A stretch of DNA of 64,000 nt from Periconia sp. R9002 (taxonomy: Eukaryota > Ascomycota > Dothideomycetes > Pleosporales > Periconiaceae). Positions 34,883-46,192 of the stretch are shown piece after piece; the stretch's first letter is position 1; each line of letters begins with the position of its first letter. A program made the translations under genes and the position numbers. The stretch spans positions 39,811-103,810 of the forward strand of contig JAMAHW010000115.1 of the NCBI GenBank assembly GCA_023627715.1, read 5' to 3'. The notes under the pieces were generated by a model, which ran no database searches, was not told where the DNA came from, and saw nothing but the letters and a program-made list of their open reading frames with translations.

Positions 34883-35665
34883 GATTTTCTATGGGATTGA
34901 GGAGTGTGGATTAAATAGGATGGTTTCGTGTCGTGGGTTTATATATACGGAGGATTGTATAAGTGGGTATTTGTAATGTTTTGGGGGTTTCAGACGGAGC
35001 CTACTCGCAGACTTTTTTATGGGAGAAGTCTCCGTGACTGAGCTAGCGGAAACTTTTTTTTTGTACTCATTCCAACGTTCTCGTACGTATGGATATCTCT
35101 CCCTATCATTGGTTTGGCCTTTATTATCTACGCTGTAAGTTGGTTTGGTTCGAGTCGAAAACTTCTTCGTTTTCACGATCGTCGGTTCGGTCCATGAATA
35201 TATAGAGGGGTGATACGCCGAGAAGTCACATATTAGGAGGACTAATAGATTCTATAAATTAGAAGCTCTACGACCTACGTAGTATGTCTAGTATAGTTAT
35301 CTAATTTATAAACAATACCTAGTACACTAACTATCCGATATTTAACCTCTCGGCGTGTCACCCCTCTCTGAGTATGTATGCGTCTACTTCTATATACTAT
35401 ATATTAGTTATGCAATAAATGATTCAGGCAAGTGTATTATGAGGAGGCAGTAGCAATTCAGAAATGGAGATTTTCCTTGTTACACAGAGACCGGTGTATT
35501 GAGGTTAGAGTGTGAAAGAAGGTATCATTCCCCCATCCAGTGTACATATCACGAAAAGGATAGACAAAGTTTTCGAAGACATAATTGATTATGACATGAT
35601 TAGATTATACTATATCCACCACTTTACCGGGGGTATCAACTTGAAATAGGTAAGCAGCTAGACCA
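34883..35665. other. AT-rich intergenic region containing a MITE-like element
   Basis: No gene is seen. The region is markedly AT-rich from about 35220 and contains the inverted-repeat element at 35204-35367, listed separately. Confidence 0.6.
35204..35367. mobile_element. MITE-like element with 20-bp terminal inverted repeats
   Basis: The 20 bases at 35204-35223 (starting AGAGGGGTGATACG) are the reverse complement of 35348-35367 with one mismatch. The 164-bp element is AT-rich inside, and the inner halves are also weakly palindromic, with TATAAATTAGA-type words on both sides. There is no coding capacity. This is the usual look of a miniature inverted-repeat transposon. The target-site duplication is unclear. 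Confidence 0.7.
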
Positions 35666-37730
35666 TTAATTGTAAACTGAGCTAACAGGCGGTACACCAG
35701 TCAGCCTCTCTCCGTTGCTGGGCCTGAACTTGGCCTCTTTGTACCAGAGATGCGCGTCCTGAGACAGCGTCTCGACTTCGGACCAGTGGAAGGATGGCGA
35801 GGGGAGGCCCTCGTAAATCCCTTTCGCGTAGTCGATGCCGATGTTGTAGACCTGGGCGAGGTATTTTTTCTGTTTGGTGGTGGTATTAGCTAGTGTAAAA
35901 AACGAGATGGCAAAATGTTATACCTGGATCGTCGGGACCTTTACAAACTTGAGCATGTTGACGGTGTTCTTGATGGTGTTTTGGCGCTCTTGCTCCGTCA
36001 TAACGCGGCTCCAGAGTTCCTTGGCTTGATCGTAATCGTTCTTCTTGCCCTCGTGCCAGTAGTGACTCTTCCGGCTCATGATGTTGTCGTTCACCTGATA
36101 CGGTGCTTCGGCGGTATCCGGTCGGAACTTGTACGCAAAGCTGTTGGGCGCATACTGTTTATTGCCTGCATGGTTTGCATCTACGCGCATCTGGCCGTCG
36201 AAGTTGAGCGGCGCAAACGACTTGGACATGAAGGGGCAGTTGACGGGGACCTGGTGAAGATTTACGCCAATGCGGTGGTACTGCGCATCGCGGTAGAAAA
36301 ACATACGGAATTGCAGGAGCGGATCAGGCGAGTCCTCAATACCCGGAACCATGCTTCCTGGGGAAAAGGCGGCTTGCTCAACGTCGCGGTGGAAGTTTTC
36401 GGGGTTCTTATTGAGGACTAGGCGGCCGAACTCTTGCAGAGGGAATTGATTGCGTGGCCAGACTTTAGTGACGTCGAAAGGGTCGAAACCGAGTTTCTCC
36501 GGGTCGGCGTCTTCGGGTTGCATGACTTGGACGTGGGCCTTCCACACAAGCTCTTGACCATTTTCGATGGTCTCCCAGAGGTCACGCTTGGAGTAGTCGG
36601 GATCCTCTCCGCACATTCGGGTAGCTTGTTCCTGGGTAAACTGCTTTTGCCCGTGCTCAGCCAGAAAGTGGTACTTGATGTACACGAATTTGCCCTCCTT
36701 GTTAACCCATTTGAAGGTGTGGCAGCCGTAGCCGTGGTTGTGTTTCCAGCCTACTGGTGTGCCGTGGTCACTGAAGAACATCAGTCCCGCGTGATTACCT
36801 TCAGGAGTGCAGCCTAGTAGGTCGAAGATCGCATCGTAGTCGAAAAGAAAGTTCTTGGGATTGCGCCATTGGGAGCGGATAACGTCTGGGCCTTGGATAG
36901 GATCCCGGCAGAAAAACACAGGCTGTTCAATTAGAATAGCCAGTCATCCATAGTTGGGGTATCTTACAAAGTTCAGGCCAACGATATCGTAGTTGCCCTC
37001 CATAGTGTAAAACTTGATGGCAAAGCCACGCGGATTACGTGCTTCATCTGGATACTCACGCCCGGGAGTGACAGTTGAGAATCGGACAAATATAGGAGTC
37101 TTCTCACCCACACTGGACAAAAAGTTTGCTTTCTACTCCTACTGTGAGAATGATATTCCATCACGTCCGAGAATTTACATACCGTAAGGCCAGTAACATC
37201 ATGAGTGGTCTCGAAATAGCCAAATGCTCCTGATCCACTGGGGTGGACCATACGCTCAAGGTTCTTCGATCGATTGAACGTTTGTTGCTTCTGGGAAAGG
37301 AACACGTCGCTTGCAACCGGAATTCCGCCAATGGTCTTGCTATGTTCCGCATCAGGCCCACGGAATACCTTCATTGTTAGTGAAGTACGGCCCATCGTCC
37401 TCGCGCTTTCCTCCTTGCACAGCACCTGATACCTATATCGTGGAGACGAAGTTAGTTAAATATAAACAGGGTGGCTACAGTACATGATCAGTGTCTTAAC
37501 ACGCCACGCTACGTGGTGTCTCGATACTATACGAATCTGTACCTAGATTTTAACATACCTTCGCAATTATATCTGCAGGACCTTCATTCGCACTCCCCAT
37601 ATGACTCAGACGGGGAGCGCGAAGCTTCACCAGAGACAACGCCTTGGATAGCTTGGGCTGTAGCTTGGAGCGGATGCTGAAGCGGATCATTCTGGTTGGT
37701 ATTTGCGCCGGTGGATGAAGGAGGAGCCAT
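35666..37730 (-). CDS. haem catalase, with an apparent +1 frameshift
   Basis: Catalase breaks down hydrogen peroxide. Exons as I read them: 37730-37631, a 14-nt micro-exon 37572-37559, 37432-37183, 37132-36968, 36922-35924 and 35869-35666. This makes about 576 residues. The ATG at 37730 has a strong CACCATGGC context; a simpler alternative is ATG 37600, fusing the micro-exon into exon 1. The distal His is in [15 protein letters not shown], the distal Asn in DIVGLNFPVFF and the proximal haem Tyr in [12 protein letters not shown]. In exon 3 the reading frame changes at a GGG run (37357-37359): one G too many separates TNNEGIPW from [11 protein letters not shown]. The intron after the micro-exon is an introner-like element (37433-37558). 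Transcribed divergently from the hemerythrin-like gene. Confidence 0.9.
37433..37558 (-). repeat. introner-like element, copy 3 (catalase intron)
   Basis: This 126-nt intron runs from donor GTATGT to acceptor GATATAG, with branch region TTTAACTAACTT. Its 110-nt core (37542-37433) is 82% identical to copy 2 and 78% to copy 1. It is the only copy on the minus strand of the window, but it lies in sense orientation to its host gene, as a spliced intron must. The hairpin stem carries a compensated pair change (CCACG/CGTGG in place of CCACA/TGTGG). Confidence 0.9.
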
Positions 37731-38536
37731 GGTGGGAAGTTTGTTAAGCAGTGTTGAAGGAATATCCATTCAAAATGTTCTACGACCGCGTAGTTTTTAT
37801 TTTCGTGGACGCGTTGGAAATGTGTGGCTTGAAGAGCGAACCCCGCGCTTTATGGTACGCCATTGCAGCGTAACTGTCTCTCGATGAGGGTAATTGATCA
37901 ATGATGATGTCTGACGTACGTTAATTGCGGTTATATGCCTGGATGCGGAGAAGATGGCATCGTTGGCTCGAAGGATGCATGTAGGCGAGCGACAAGAAGA
38001 CGTCCAAGACATTGAGAGGTTGTGTACATCTTTCTTCATTCGTCTCATGTCCCGTGGTATGACCAATAGACCGCTCCTAATTCATGATTATTGCTGGTGC
38101 TGTACCTGACTAGTACCCATATGTAGTTAGTGGGGTCGCTCCCATTTGACAGGCAGGCAATACATCCGCGGACTTGGGATCACTAAGTAATGCGAAAGTA
38201 GGAATATCCATGAGGTCGTGATGGTGATGTCGAATTTACGTTTTCTCAGTCTCGTCCAAATAAAGATGGTCTAGTACGGCCGGCGTGGTTAGCCTGCCAA
38301 TCAGCTGAGGGTAATCATACACCAAAGATTAACGTCGCATACAATCTGGACTACCAACGCCAATGCTCAAGAATGTGGGGTACGTAAAATGTGCGTGGAC
38401 GAAACGTCGATACGGGAAATGGGAACATATAAAGCTGCGTGGAGAAGGATATCATGTAGTCTAAGATACCTTCCAATTCCTCTTCCCGACGCTGCAGAAA
38501 CAAACTGCAGCGACACCATTGACAACTGACATACAA
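37731..38536. promoter_or_regulatory. divergent promoter, catalase / hemerythrin-like gene
   Basis: About 800 bases separate the two start codons, which point away from each other, so the region must carry both promoters. No specific binding site was identified. Confidence 0.5.
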
Positions 38537-39255
38537 ATGTCTTTCACAAAGCTCCAAGTCACACCTCTTCTCCGCTCTGCTCTCCGTCCCCAAATTCCCC
38601 GCACCCCCTTTGTCATTACACGTGTGGCCGCAATGTCCATGGAGGTCAAAACGAGCGTCAGCGACGCCATCAAAGACGACCACCGCGCCCTTGAAGATGC
38701 ATACAATGGTGTTCTCAGTGCTCCCGATGACGACGGTAAGCAGCGGTTCGGGAATCAATTCACGTGGGAGCTCGCAAGGCACTCCATTGCTGAGGAGTTG
38801 ATTGTGTATCCCGCTTTTGAGAAGTATTTGGGGAACAAGGGGAAGGACATGGCGGATGACGATCGAAAGGAACATCACAAGGTATGTTGAACTTCTCGTG
38901 TTGATCTATCAATGGTCCGTAGACTAACGACAACCCACAGCTCAAGGAACACCTCAAGAGATTCCAAAATATGAAAGCCTCAGATCCAGAGTACATCCCC
39001 CAGCTCAAGATCCTGTTCGATGACCTATCAAAGCACATCCACGAAGAGGAAGAACACGATCTCCCTGAGCTGGAGAAGATACTAGACAGGCCCGAGTCAG
39101 CAGACATGGCCAAGACCTTTGAGCGGACCAAGATGTTTGTACCAACGCGGTCTCACCCTGCGGCGGGTGAAAATCCAATTTTTGAGAGCGTGTTGGGGTT
39201 GCTTGCTGCCCCCGTAGACAGGTTGGGCGATATGCTGAGGAAATTCCCGAAATAA
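38537..39255 (+). CDS. hemerythrin HHE-domain protein
   Basis: Two exons (38537-38881 and 38941-39255) with a 59-nt intron (GTATGT...GACTAACGACAACCCACAG) give 219 residues. The four-helix HHE domain has the expected iron ligands: DHRALED (His49), RHSIAEE (His82), KEHHKLKEHL (His113/114, His119) and KHIHEEEEHD (His147/149, Glu, His154). Such domains bind a di-iron centre and sense or carry oxygen, NO or iron. The first 30 residues (MSFTKLQVTPLLRSALRP...) are basic with no acids, which suggests mitochondrial import. The true start is ATG 38537; an upstream in-frame TTG is ignored. It sits opposite catalase. Confidence 0.9.
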
Positions 39256-39642
39256 AGCAATTGCGTGTTATACATGTTGTTTTTGTAGGAATATAGGGAT
39301 GTATTAGTCGCCGATGTTTTTCTTTTCTCTTTTCCCAGCTCCAACGTAGTTTATGAAAATCCAAATTCAAATAATACATGCCACTCCATGTGAAACACGA
39401 CGTCACGAAGAATAGGAATAGCCACGAATCAAAACGATGTAAAATACTATGCCCAGGGTATAAAGCCATGCATGGTTCGCAAAGCAAAGATCCATGATAA
39501 CAGCCAGAGCGATGAGGCTGAGATAAAACAAAGCAAATGAGTACTCCCCTTCCTTCTCGCGTCCATGATACGTTTCTTATATCCACTTCTGCACAGCCCT
39601 GCGTCCCTCACTGATACTTCCAACTCTCGTCCACATACATGC
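39256..39642. other. convergent 3' spacer
   Basis: This spacer separates the 3' ends of the hemerythrin-like and dynein genes. It presumably holds both polyadenylation regions; nothing else is seen. Confidence 0.5.
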
Positions 39643-41409
39643 CTATTTGGCAGTAGAGTTCGGTCCCTTGCTGATCAATCCCGAGAAGAAAGACATGAGT
39701 TTCTCATTGTCCATCTTGTTGGGATCGGTGTTCGATGATGGTGTTGAGGGTGCTTCTGATTCATTGGCTCTCCCAGCCTCACGGTCCTGTCGGCCTATTA
39801 GCTATTTTATACTTACCAAAGCTCCCCACATTGCAACTTACCTGCAATCGCTTCACCATTTCGTCAGCATTTACTTGGATACCACCCATGTTGAACTGCA
39901 CTGGGCCAATGTGCTCTTCAACAACGCCAGAGACGTCTTCTGCCCGTGAGCGGTAGGCAGGTTCCGGTTCTTTGCGTGCAGCCTTTGCTTTGGCTTCTTG
40001 TTCATCTTCACGCCGGAGGGCCTCCAATATCGCAACCTGCTCACTGAGAAATTCTTGTGGATCTTGGCTGGTAACTTCCAGACCATTTGCTTGCTTGGAA
40101 TGCAGGGTCGTAAGCTTGAACTCCGATTCAGGGTTCCGGATCGTCTCTTCGTAGATTGATGTCGCTGTAGCGCCTTCCTCTTCCTCTTCGGGTGAGGATT
40201 GCCCATTTGCATGCTCCTCTGCACCAGCAGTAGCCTGTCCATTGGCGGTAGGTCGCATGTGTCGCGGAGGGTCTATGTCCACCGACCATTTCTCGCTCAC
40301 GCCTTCAACGTCGAAGCCTTCTCTCAAGATGCGTATCTTTGCCCATGAATCCCAGTTTGGTGGCACCAGCACACGATCACGGTCCGTCACGTTGTGCTTG
40401 AGCTGTTTTTGCTTAAGCGAGCTCTTAATCCCTAGAGTAGAGTGTATCAGCGTTTGCAAAGACCCTGGCGCTGTAGGCATGGTGTACACCAGGCTGGAGC
40501 CATGCTTTAGCAGTATAGTGCGAAGATATTGCAGGATGAAATCGAACTCCTCCTCTTTCCAACCCCGCTCTCTTTCTAGAGTTTCGATCTTATCGGCATT
40601 CTGGCAGACCACACATAGGGGTATGCCGAGCGGCTCGTCCCACTCTCCCGGACCAAGTGGGACCTTGACGTTCTCTAGCGCGCTGTTTCCTTCTCCGCCC
40701 AAATTCCGCCCCTTATCTTGCAATGTCGTAATGTTTTCCTCCAACACCTCCTTCGATGCATCGTCGAGCGATAGGATCAGAGAGCGCAAAACACGTATCC
40801 AGTCGCGGAGCTGTCTTATCCACAGCCAAGGATGGTTCCAATCGAGAAGGATCACAACAAGTGTATGTGGCAGTGTGCGGGGGTTCAAATAAGGCTTGAT
40901 CAGGGGCGTGAAAGAAGGGGAGGGGTTGGCGAGGAGGTAGAGCGACAGGCGGGCGAGAGTATCTGGTCAGGTTAGCCCGAAGCCCGTCACATGTCGACTA
41001 GTACTGTGCTTAATACCTTCGTGATCAGTATCCAGCACATCTTGATATGTATAACCCAGGGCGAATTGGTTGGCAATGGGTGGTTTACGGCCGCGATCGG
41101 GGGGTCTGCGATTGCTCGTTGGATCCGTCGATACAGACTCTAAAAATTCCCGCTGTGTTACTGATGTGCCGCCTATAATAATGTTGTGTTAGTCTTGCAT
41201 GTCCGCATACGTGTACTTGTAATATAGAGATTGATGATGTGTCCTGAGCGAATACACATACCCAAAACAAGCAAGCTCTTTTCTGGAAGTCGCTTCCCGC
41301 TCGATATGCTGTCTAGCATAGGCTTCCATATCTCTTCCCTTTCGTCATCCTTGTCTTTGCTGTTTGGCCGTCTAGTTGGCGGGTTGGAGTTGCGGTAGCT
41401 GGTGGCCAT
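39643..41409 (-). CDS. cytoplasmic dynein light intermediate chain
   Basis: Four exons (41409-41262, 41172-41017, 40962-39842, 39786-39643) give 522 residues. The product resembles dynein light intermediate chain, a subunit of the microtubule motor that links cargo adaptors and shapes nuclear and organelle movement in hyphae. Exon 1 ends with EKSLLVLGG, followed across the junction by TSVTQREFLES, the divergent nucleotide-binding loop region of the family. Further matches are the QFALGYTYQDVLD segment and LPHTLVVILLDWNHPW. The C-terminal part is low-complexity, with an amphipathic SFFSGLISK near the end. The first intron is 89 nt, longer than its neighbours. A 503-bp divergent promoter is shared with the IST3-like gene. 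Confidence 0.88.
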
Positions 41410-41912
41410 GTTTGCTTTGCGGGCGGAGATGCTCGGGGGTGTCGCGCGTGAGGGAGGAAGGGGATGCGTGGCGGGAGTGGAGTGACAGCACGTCTATGAT
41501 GACATGAATTGCAGCATAGGAGAGAGTTCGAAAACAGAAACGAGGAGAGCAGAATAGGGGAGACGTAGATCAATCTGCGGGGGCGGTGTGGGGGGAGTGT
41601 TTGCGACTCTCCTCCTGTTCAACGGTTCCTGCGATGTTAGCTGCAACTTTCCGCGCAGGGGTCAACAACGCCAAGAAAAACTTTTTGGCGGCGCGACATG
41701 CTTGCCTACGGCTAACCATCAACACCACACTGGATACCCCAGTACTCCTCCGCCTCCACTTCAATGGCAGTACAGATAAAAACCCTCGACACACCGCTCG
41801 ACTGATGGTATTTAAGCCTTATCGATCGTCGCCGAAATCCTCAGTAAAGCCCTCGCCAGCCACTGACATCACCCGAGGCTGTCTGCGCGCCTGATCGCAG
41901 CGTCGAACCACC
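41410..41912. promoter_or_regulatory. divergent promoter, dynein LIC / IST3
   Basis: Both start codons face outward across 503 bases. C/T-rich stretches near 41740-41760 may be promoter or leader of the rightward gene. No defined motif is claimed. Confidence 0.5.
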
Positions 41913-42899
41913 ATGAACTCCATTCGCGCCATCCAGAACCTCAATAAGCGCGAACTCGAACAGGGAATATCTACGGAAGCTTCATGGCATGCTGATTACC
42001 GCGACACAGCATTCATTAACATAGGCGGCCTGCCATTTGAGCTCTCCGAAGGTGACATCATCACCATATTCTCTCAGTATGGAGAGCCCGTATGGATAAA
42101 ACTGGCGCGCGATAAAGAAACAGGAAAGTCGCGAGGTTTTGCATGGCTAAAGTACGAAGATCAACGGAGCTGCGATCTGGCTGTGGACAACCTCGGCGGA
42201 ACGAAAGTCCTAGACCGAGTTCTGCGGGTAGATCATGCACGGTACAAGCCTAAAGACGATGAAGACATGCGTGACAACACCATGGGAGAGCTAGAGGCAG
42301 GCGCCGATACAGACGATGACGACGGCAGGCGGAAAAGACGGCGCACCGAAAGTGAAAGCGATTCTGACGAAGACAGACCGCTCCTTCAAGAAGAGATCGA
42401 ACTGCAGAAAGCAATAGACACTATCGACGAAGAGGATCCCATGAAGGATTCAATGGTCAAGAGGCTGCAAGAAAAGGCTGACGCAGCTGTCAAGAAATAC
42501 AAGAAGAGCAAACGAAAGGAAAAGGAGCGATCACGGAGACACGAAAGGCGGCATCGACGAGACCGTTCGAAAGGCCGTGATAGAAAGGAAATCAAGGATA
42601 GGGATAGGGATAGGGATAGAGATAGGAGCAGCGAGCCAAGACGTATCAAAGATGGACGTGATGCGGATGACCGAGACCGGCATAGGAGCTCTCGCAGACA
42701 TCGAGATGATTCCGAGGACAGGGAACATGATCGCCGGCGCTCTCGTGATCGCAGACATCGTAGCCGGGAGAGACGTCGGCATAGCTCGGACGAAGATGAA
42801 GACTATAGAAAATCACGGCACAAACGCTCACCCAGCCCTGCGCGGAAAGACGATAGCCGCCGCCGTCGCCGCAGCTACTCCAGCGAAGAAAGAGGCTAG
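41913..42899 (+). CDS. IST3: IST3/Snu17-type U2 snRNP RNA-binding protein
   Basis: This is an intronless 328-residue nuclear protein. The N-terminal segment (MNSIRAIQNLNKRELEQGI...SWHADYRDTAFINIGGLP) and single RRM (residues about 33-110; RNP2 FINIGG, RNP1 KSRGFAWLKY) are those of IST3/RBMX2. That protein is a member of the RES complex with Bud13 and Pml1, which aids spliceosome activation and pre-mRNA retention. The fungal core is followed here by a long Arg/Asp/Ser/Lys-rich tail (residues 150-328) with RD/DR dipeptide repeats. Part of the tail is encoded by a GATAGG hexamer repeat at 42597-42628. The tail is much longer than in yeast Ist3, like metazoan RBMX2. Confidence 0.88.
   Translation: MNSIRAIQNLNKRELEQGISTEASWHADYRDTAFINIGGLPFELSEGDIITIFSQYGEPVWIKLARDKETGKSRGFAWLKYEDQRSCDLAVDNLGGTKVLDRVLRVDHARYKPKDDEDMRDNTMGELEAGADTDDDDGRRKRRRTESESDSDEDRPLLQEEIELQKAIDTIDEEDPMKDSMVKRLQEKADAAVKKYKKSKRKEKERSRRHERRHRRDRSKGRDRKEIKDRDRDRDRDRSSEPRRIKDGRDADDRDRHRSSRRHRDDSEDREHDRRRSRDRRHRSRERRRHSSDEDEDYRKSRHKRSPSPARKDDSRRRRRSYSSEERG
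42597..42628. repeat. (GGGATA)n coding microsatellite
   Basis: About five units of a GATAGG hexamer inside the IST3-like gene code for alternating Asp-Arg dipeptides. Length changes in steps of six would keep frame. Confidence 0.85.
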
Positions 42900-43482
42900 A
42901 AGAGTGTCATTGAAATTCAAAGTGAATCGCTCGCCCTAAACGCCTTCTTCAAATTTCTTCCTGTGTATGATATTCCATGGTCTACTGATTGAATGGCAGT
43001 TAGGGGTTTGTTTGTGATGATCTCCTTATTAGACGATCCGATTCAACTATCTATCTCACCTACTTCTCATAATGCAGGAGAACTCAGAATGTTCGAAAGT
43101 CGAGGTCTACGTAAATTGCAGCCATTTCCTTAGAAAAGCAACGATATAGTCGCCAATGTGAGAACCATGACGTGGGAACTTCCGTACTGTCTGGCACATA
43201 TGTAAACTTCCCCACAAGTGTCCTGGCCGAAATCCCGGTTTCCCCGCCCATTAGTTTGGGAGGATCAATAAAAATCGTACGGTCAAACGAGAACAAGGTC
43301 GATCTAGGAAACAATATAGCCTGAACAAACCGCCTTCTCCATGCAGATCCGCCAATCACAAATAACGCCGCGGTTGATCTGCAACCCAAAAACCTGGCAT
43401 TCATAAACCCACTGTTCTCCGTTGTACCATGTATCCCTCTTAAAAAAACTCATGTATCTCAGGTAGCAATTTGCAAAAAATC
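42900..43482. other. intergenic, nothing firm
   Basis: This is spacer between the IST3-like and GH95 genes. A 106-codon ORF on the minus strand (43084-43404) has no recognisable family and no promoter context; I do not call it. Confidence 0.5.
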
Positions 43483-45960
43483 ATGCAGGCTTTGGTTGCA
43501 GCAGTGGCCCTGTCCACTTTGGCCACAGCACAGCAATTTTCCCCGCCAAATTCAAAGAACCATCCATTGCGCTTATGGTACTCTACACCTGGTACATCTG
43601 CCGTATGGAACGAGCATCTGCCGATTGGCAATGGCCGATTAGGTGGTATGGTCAGAGGTGGAATCCCCTCTGATATGGTATATTTCAACGAAGATTCTTT
43701 CTGGAGTGGAGGACCAATGGACCGAGTAAACCCCAGCGCGACAGAATCGTTAAGTCGTATACGTCCGTGGCTTCTTCAAGGTGCCATTTCTGATGCCTCA
43801 TTCGAGGCAGATCTTGGAATTGCAGGTGTCCCTTCGTCAATGCGCCAATACATGCCGGGCGGCGATTTCCAGATCGTGTTTCAGAACCAGACTGGAAATA
43901 CGAGCAGCTACGAGCGTTGGCTGGATCTATCCGATGGTACCGCGGGCGCTCACTATACTCTGGGTGGGGTTACATACGAACGCGAATATCTCGCAAGCAA
44001 TCCAGCCGACGTTCTCGCTGTACATCTCACTGCTTCAGACGCAGCGCTCAACTTCTATATCAAATTTCAACGTCCTACGTCTGGACAAAATCGTTGGGCG
44101 GAAGCTTCCTATGCAGAGGGCGGCGATACGATGATCACGAAGCTCCAGGAGAACAGCATTGTTGCGTATTTTGTGGCAAAAGTAAGAATATCCGGAGGTA
44201 AGATGAGACAAGTGGGTGATCAGATCCTGGTTACGGGGGCCAGTGAAGCCTGGATCTACGCAGATATGGAGACGACAGTGAGGCATGAGGATCCATTGAA
44301 TACTGCTGTAGAGAAGGTGGCAAATGCAGCAGGAATAGCCTACTCGACACTGCGTCAAGACCATGTCTCCGACTACACGAATTTATTCAATCGGACATCT
44401 CTTTCGCTCGGCAACTCGACAGAAACACAGAAAAGTTTGGATACAGGCGCTCGTCGTCGTGCTCTGGCTGATGGCTCCTTCGACCCTGAACTACTCTCGC
44501 TCTTTTTCCAATTCGGTCGATACCTTCTCATTGCATCTTCTCGTCCCGGGTCTTTTCCTCCTAATCTTCAAGGCATATGGAACAGCGCTCTTGATCCTGC
44601 TTGGGGGTCCAAGTTTACCATCAACATCAACTTGGAGATGAATTACTGGCCTTCCGAAGTCGGCAACTTACATGAACTCACAGAGCCACTGTTTGATCTG
44701 ATGGCGAAGCTTTATGAATCTGGCAAGGTCACGGCGAAGAAGATGTACAACGCCAGAGGCTGGGTTGCACACCACAACACAGACATTTGGGGAGATACAG
44801 CGCCTCAGGATATCTATGCGGCAAGCGCCTACTGGCCAATGGGTCACGTTTGGCTTCTCCAGCATGTCTACGAACATTACCTGTACACTGGGGACAAAGC
44901 GTTTCTTGAAAAACATTGGCAAATGATGCTCGATGCCGCTCAATTCAAGCTTGACACTCTCGATGATTTCAACGGATGGAAAGTCACCAACCCTTCCGTA
45001 TCACCGGAAAATTCCTATAAAAATGGGACTGCGGATGTCGCTCTGACTATCGGCCCTACTATGGACAACTCGCTTCTACGCCAACTTTTCGACAACGTGC
45101 TCAAAGCTTCTGAGATCCTTGGGAAGAACGACAGCAGCACATTACTGCAAGATATCAAGACAGTGAAATCGCAGCTCCCTCCCTTCCAAGTCTCGCCCCG
45201 GACAGGTGCACTCATGGAGTGGATTGAAGACTACGAAGAGAGCGAACCCGGCCATCGCCACTTCTCACCTCTATATGGCCTCTTCCCAGGCTCAGAAATC
45301 ACCCCTGCAGATCCGAAGATATGGAATGCGTCCATTGCTTTAATCAAACGGCGAGTCGAGTAAGTACCCTTACTTTTCCACATCACCAACTACAACACTA
45401 ATATCACATAAAGCAACGGTTCCGGCAACAATGGTTGGTCGCGCTCCTGGCTCGCCGCCCTTTACACACGCCTCCACAACGGCGCCGAAGCCCAATCTTC
45501 CCTCTCTACCCTCCTCTCCAACTATACCTACAACTCGCTCCTCGGCACCGGTCCGCCCGCACCCTTCCAAATCGACGGTAACTTTGGTGGGTGTGCGGCT
45601 ATCGCTGAATCGTTGTTACAGTCACACAATGGTGTTGTCAATGTACTGCCTGCGAGGTTTTCTGGGAGTGAAGAGGGTGGGTTTGAGGGGTTGGTAGCTA
45701 GAGGGGGTTTTGTGGTTGGGGCTAAATGGGAAGGTGGAGAGGTCAAGTGGGTCAGGGTTGAGAGTAGGATAGGAGGGAAACTGAATGTTACGGCCGGCAC
45801 GGGTGGGGGGTTGAGGCTCGTTGAAGGTGGCGGTGGTATCAACGGAACAATTGGTTCATCTGGGGCTGGAGGGGGGAATGGAATTGTTGAGAAGGGTTTG
45901 CAGTATGTGTCGGTTAATACTACAAAAGGAAGTATTTATGAGTTTGTGGCTGTGAGATAG
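43483..45960 (+). CDS. secreted GH95 alpha-L-fucosidase
   Basis: Exons 43483-45359 and 45414-45960 (intron 54 nt; GTAAGT...CACTAATATCACATAAAG) give 807 residues with a signal peptide (MQALVAAVALSTLATAQQ). Glycoside hydrolase family 95 enzymes remove alpha-1,2-linked fucose, and some relatives act on galactose, from plant xyloglucan or other glycans. The N-terminal beta domain begins LRLWYSTPGTSAVWNEHLPIG. The catalytic (alpha/alpha)6 barrel shows the Asn pair in TININLEMNYWPSE, the Glu in SVSPENSY and the Asp in PFQIDGNFGG, all family hallmarks. Many N-glycosylation sequons are present. The last 100 residues are Gly-rich and strongly G-biased in DNA. The start is ATG 43483; an upstream TTG is not used. 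It probably acts on plant material outside the cell. Confidence 0.93.
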
Positions 45961-46192
45961 ATGCCCGGATATATTAAAACTTACAACATCTACACAATCC
46001 ACGTGTCGTGCTGAGGCGTTATCAACACTCTTTGCCAATTGCTTGGTTTCCACATAGGGAAAAGCGCTAGCCAGAAACGGTTACCTGTATCACCATTGCA
46101 CTTCCTTTTTTAAATGCAAAGGCTCCCCTTGACCCGCTTCCTCCTCCTACTTCAACCCATCACACAAACAGCATCAGCCCATAATCGCTACC

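Noticed and set aside
37561..37600. Catalase start at ATG 37600
   Set aside because: It would avoid a 14-nt micro-exon, but the ATG at 37730 has a much better context and opens a helix-like catalase N-terminus. Kept only as an alternative.
41173..41261. 89-nt first intron of the dynein LIC gene as a fourth introner copy
   Set aside because: It starts GTATGT and has a GACTAAC branch site, but lacks the core words (CCAC-TAG-GTGG hairpin, TTAAGACACTGAT), so similarity is limited to general splice signals.
42577..42939. Second ORF within the IST3-like gene
   Set aside because: It is an overlapping frame of the Arg/Asp repeat tail; the RRM frame explains the region.
43084..43404. 106-codon minus-strand ORF upstream of the GH95 gene
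   Set aside because: It looks mildly protein-like but has no recognisable family, no splice context and lies in another gene's promoter.
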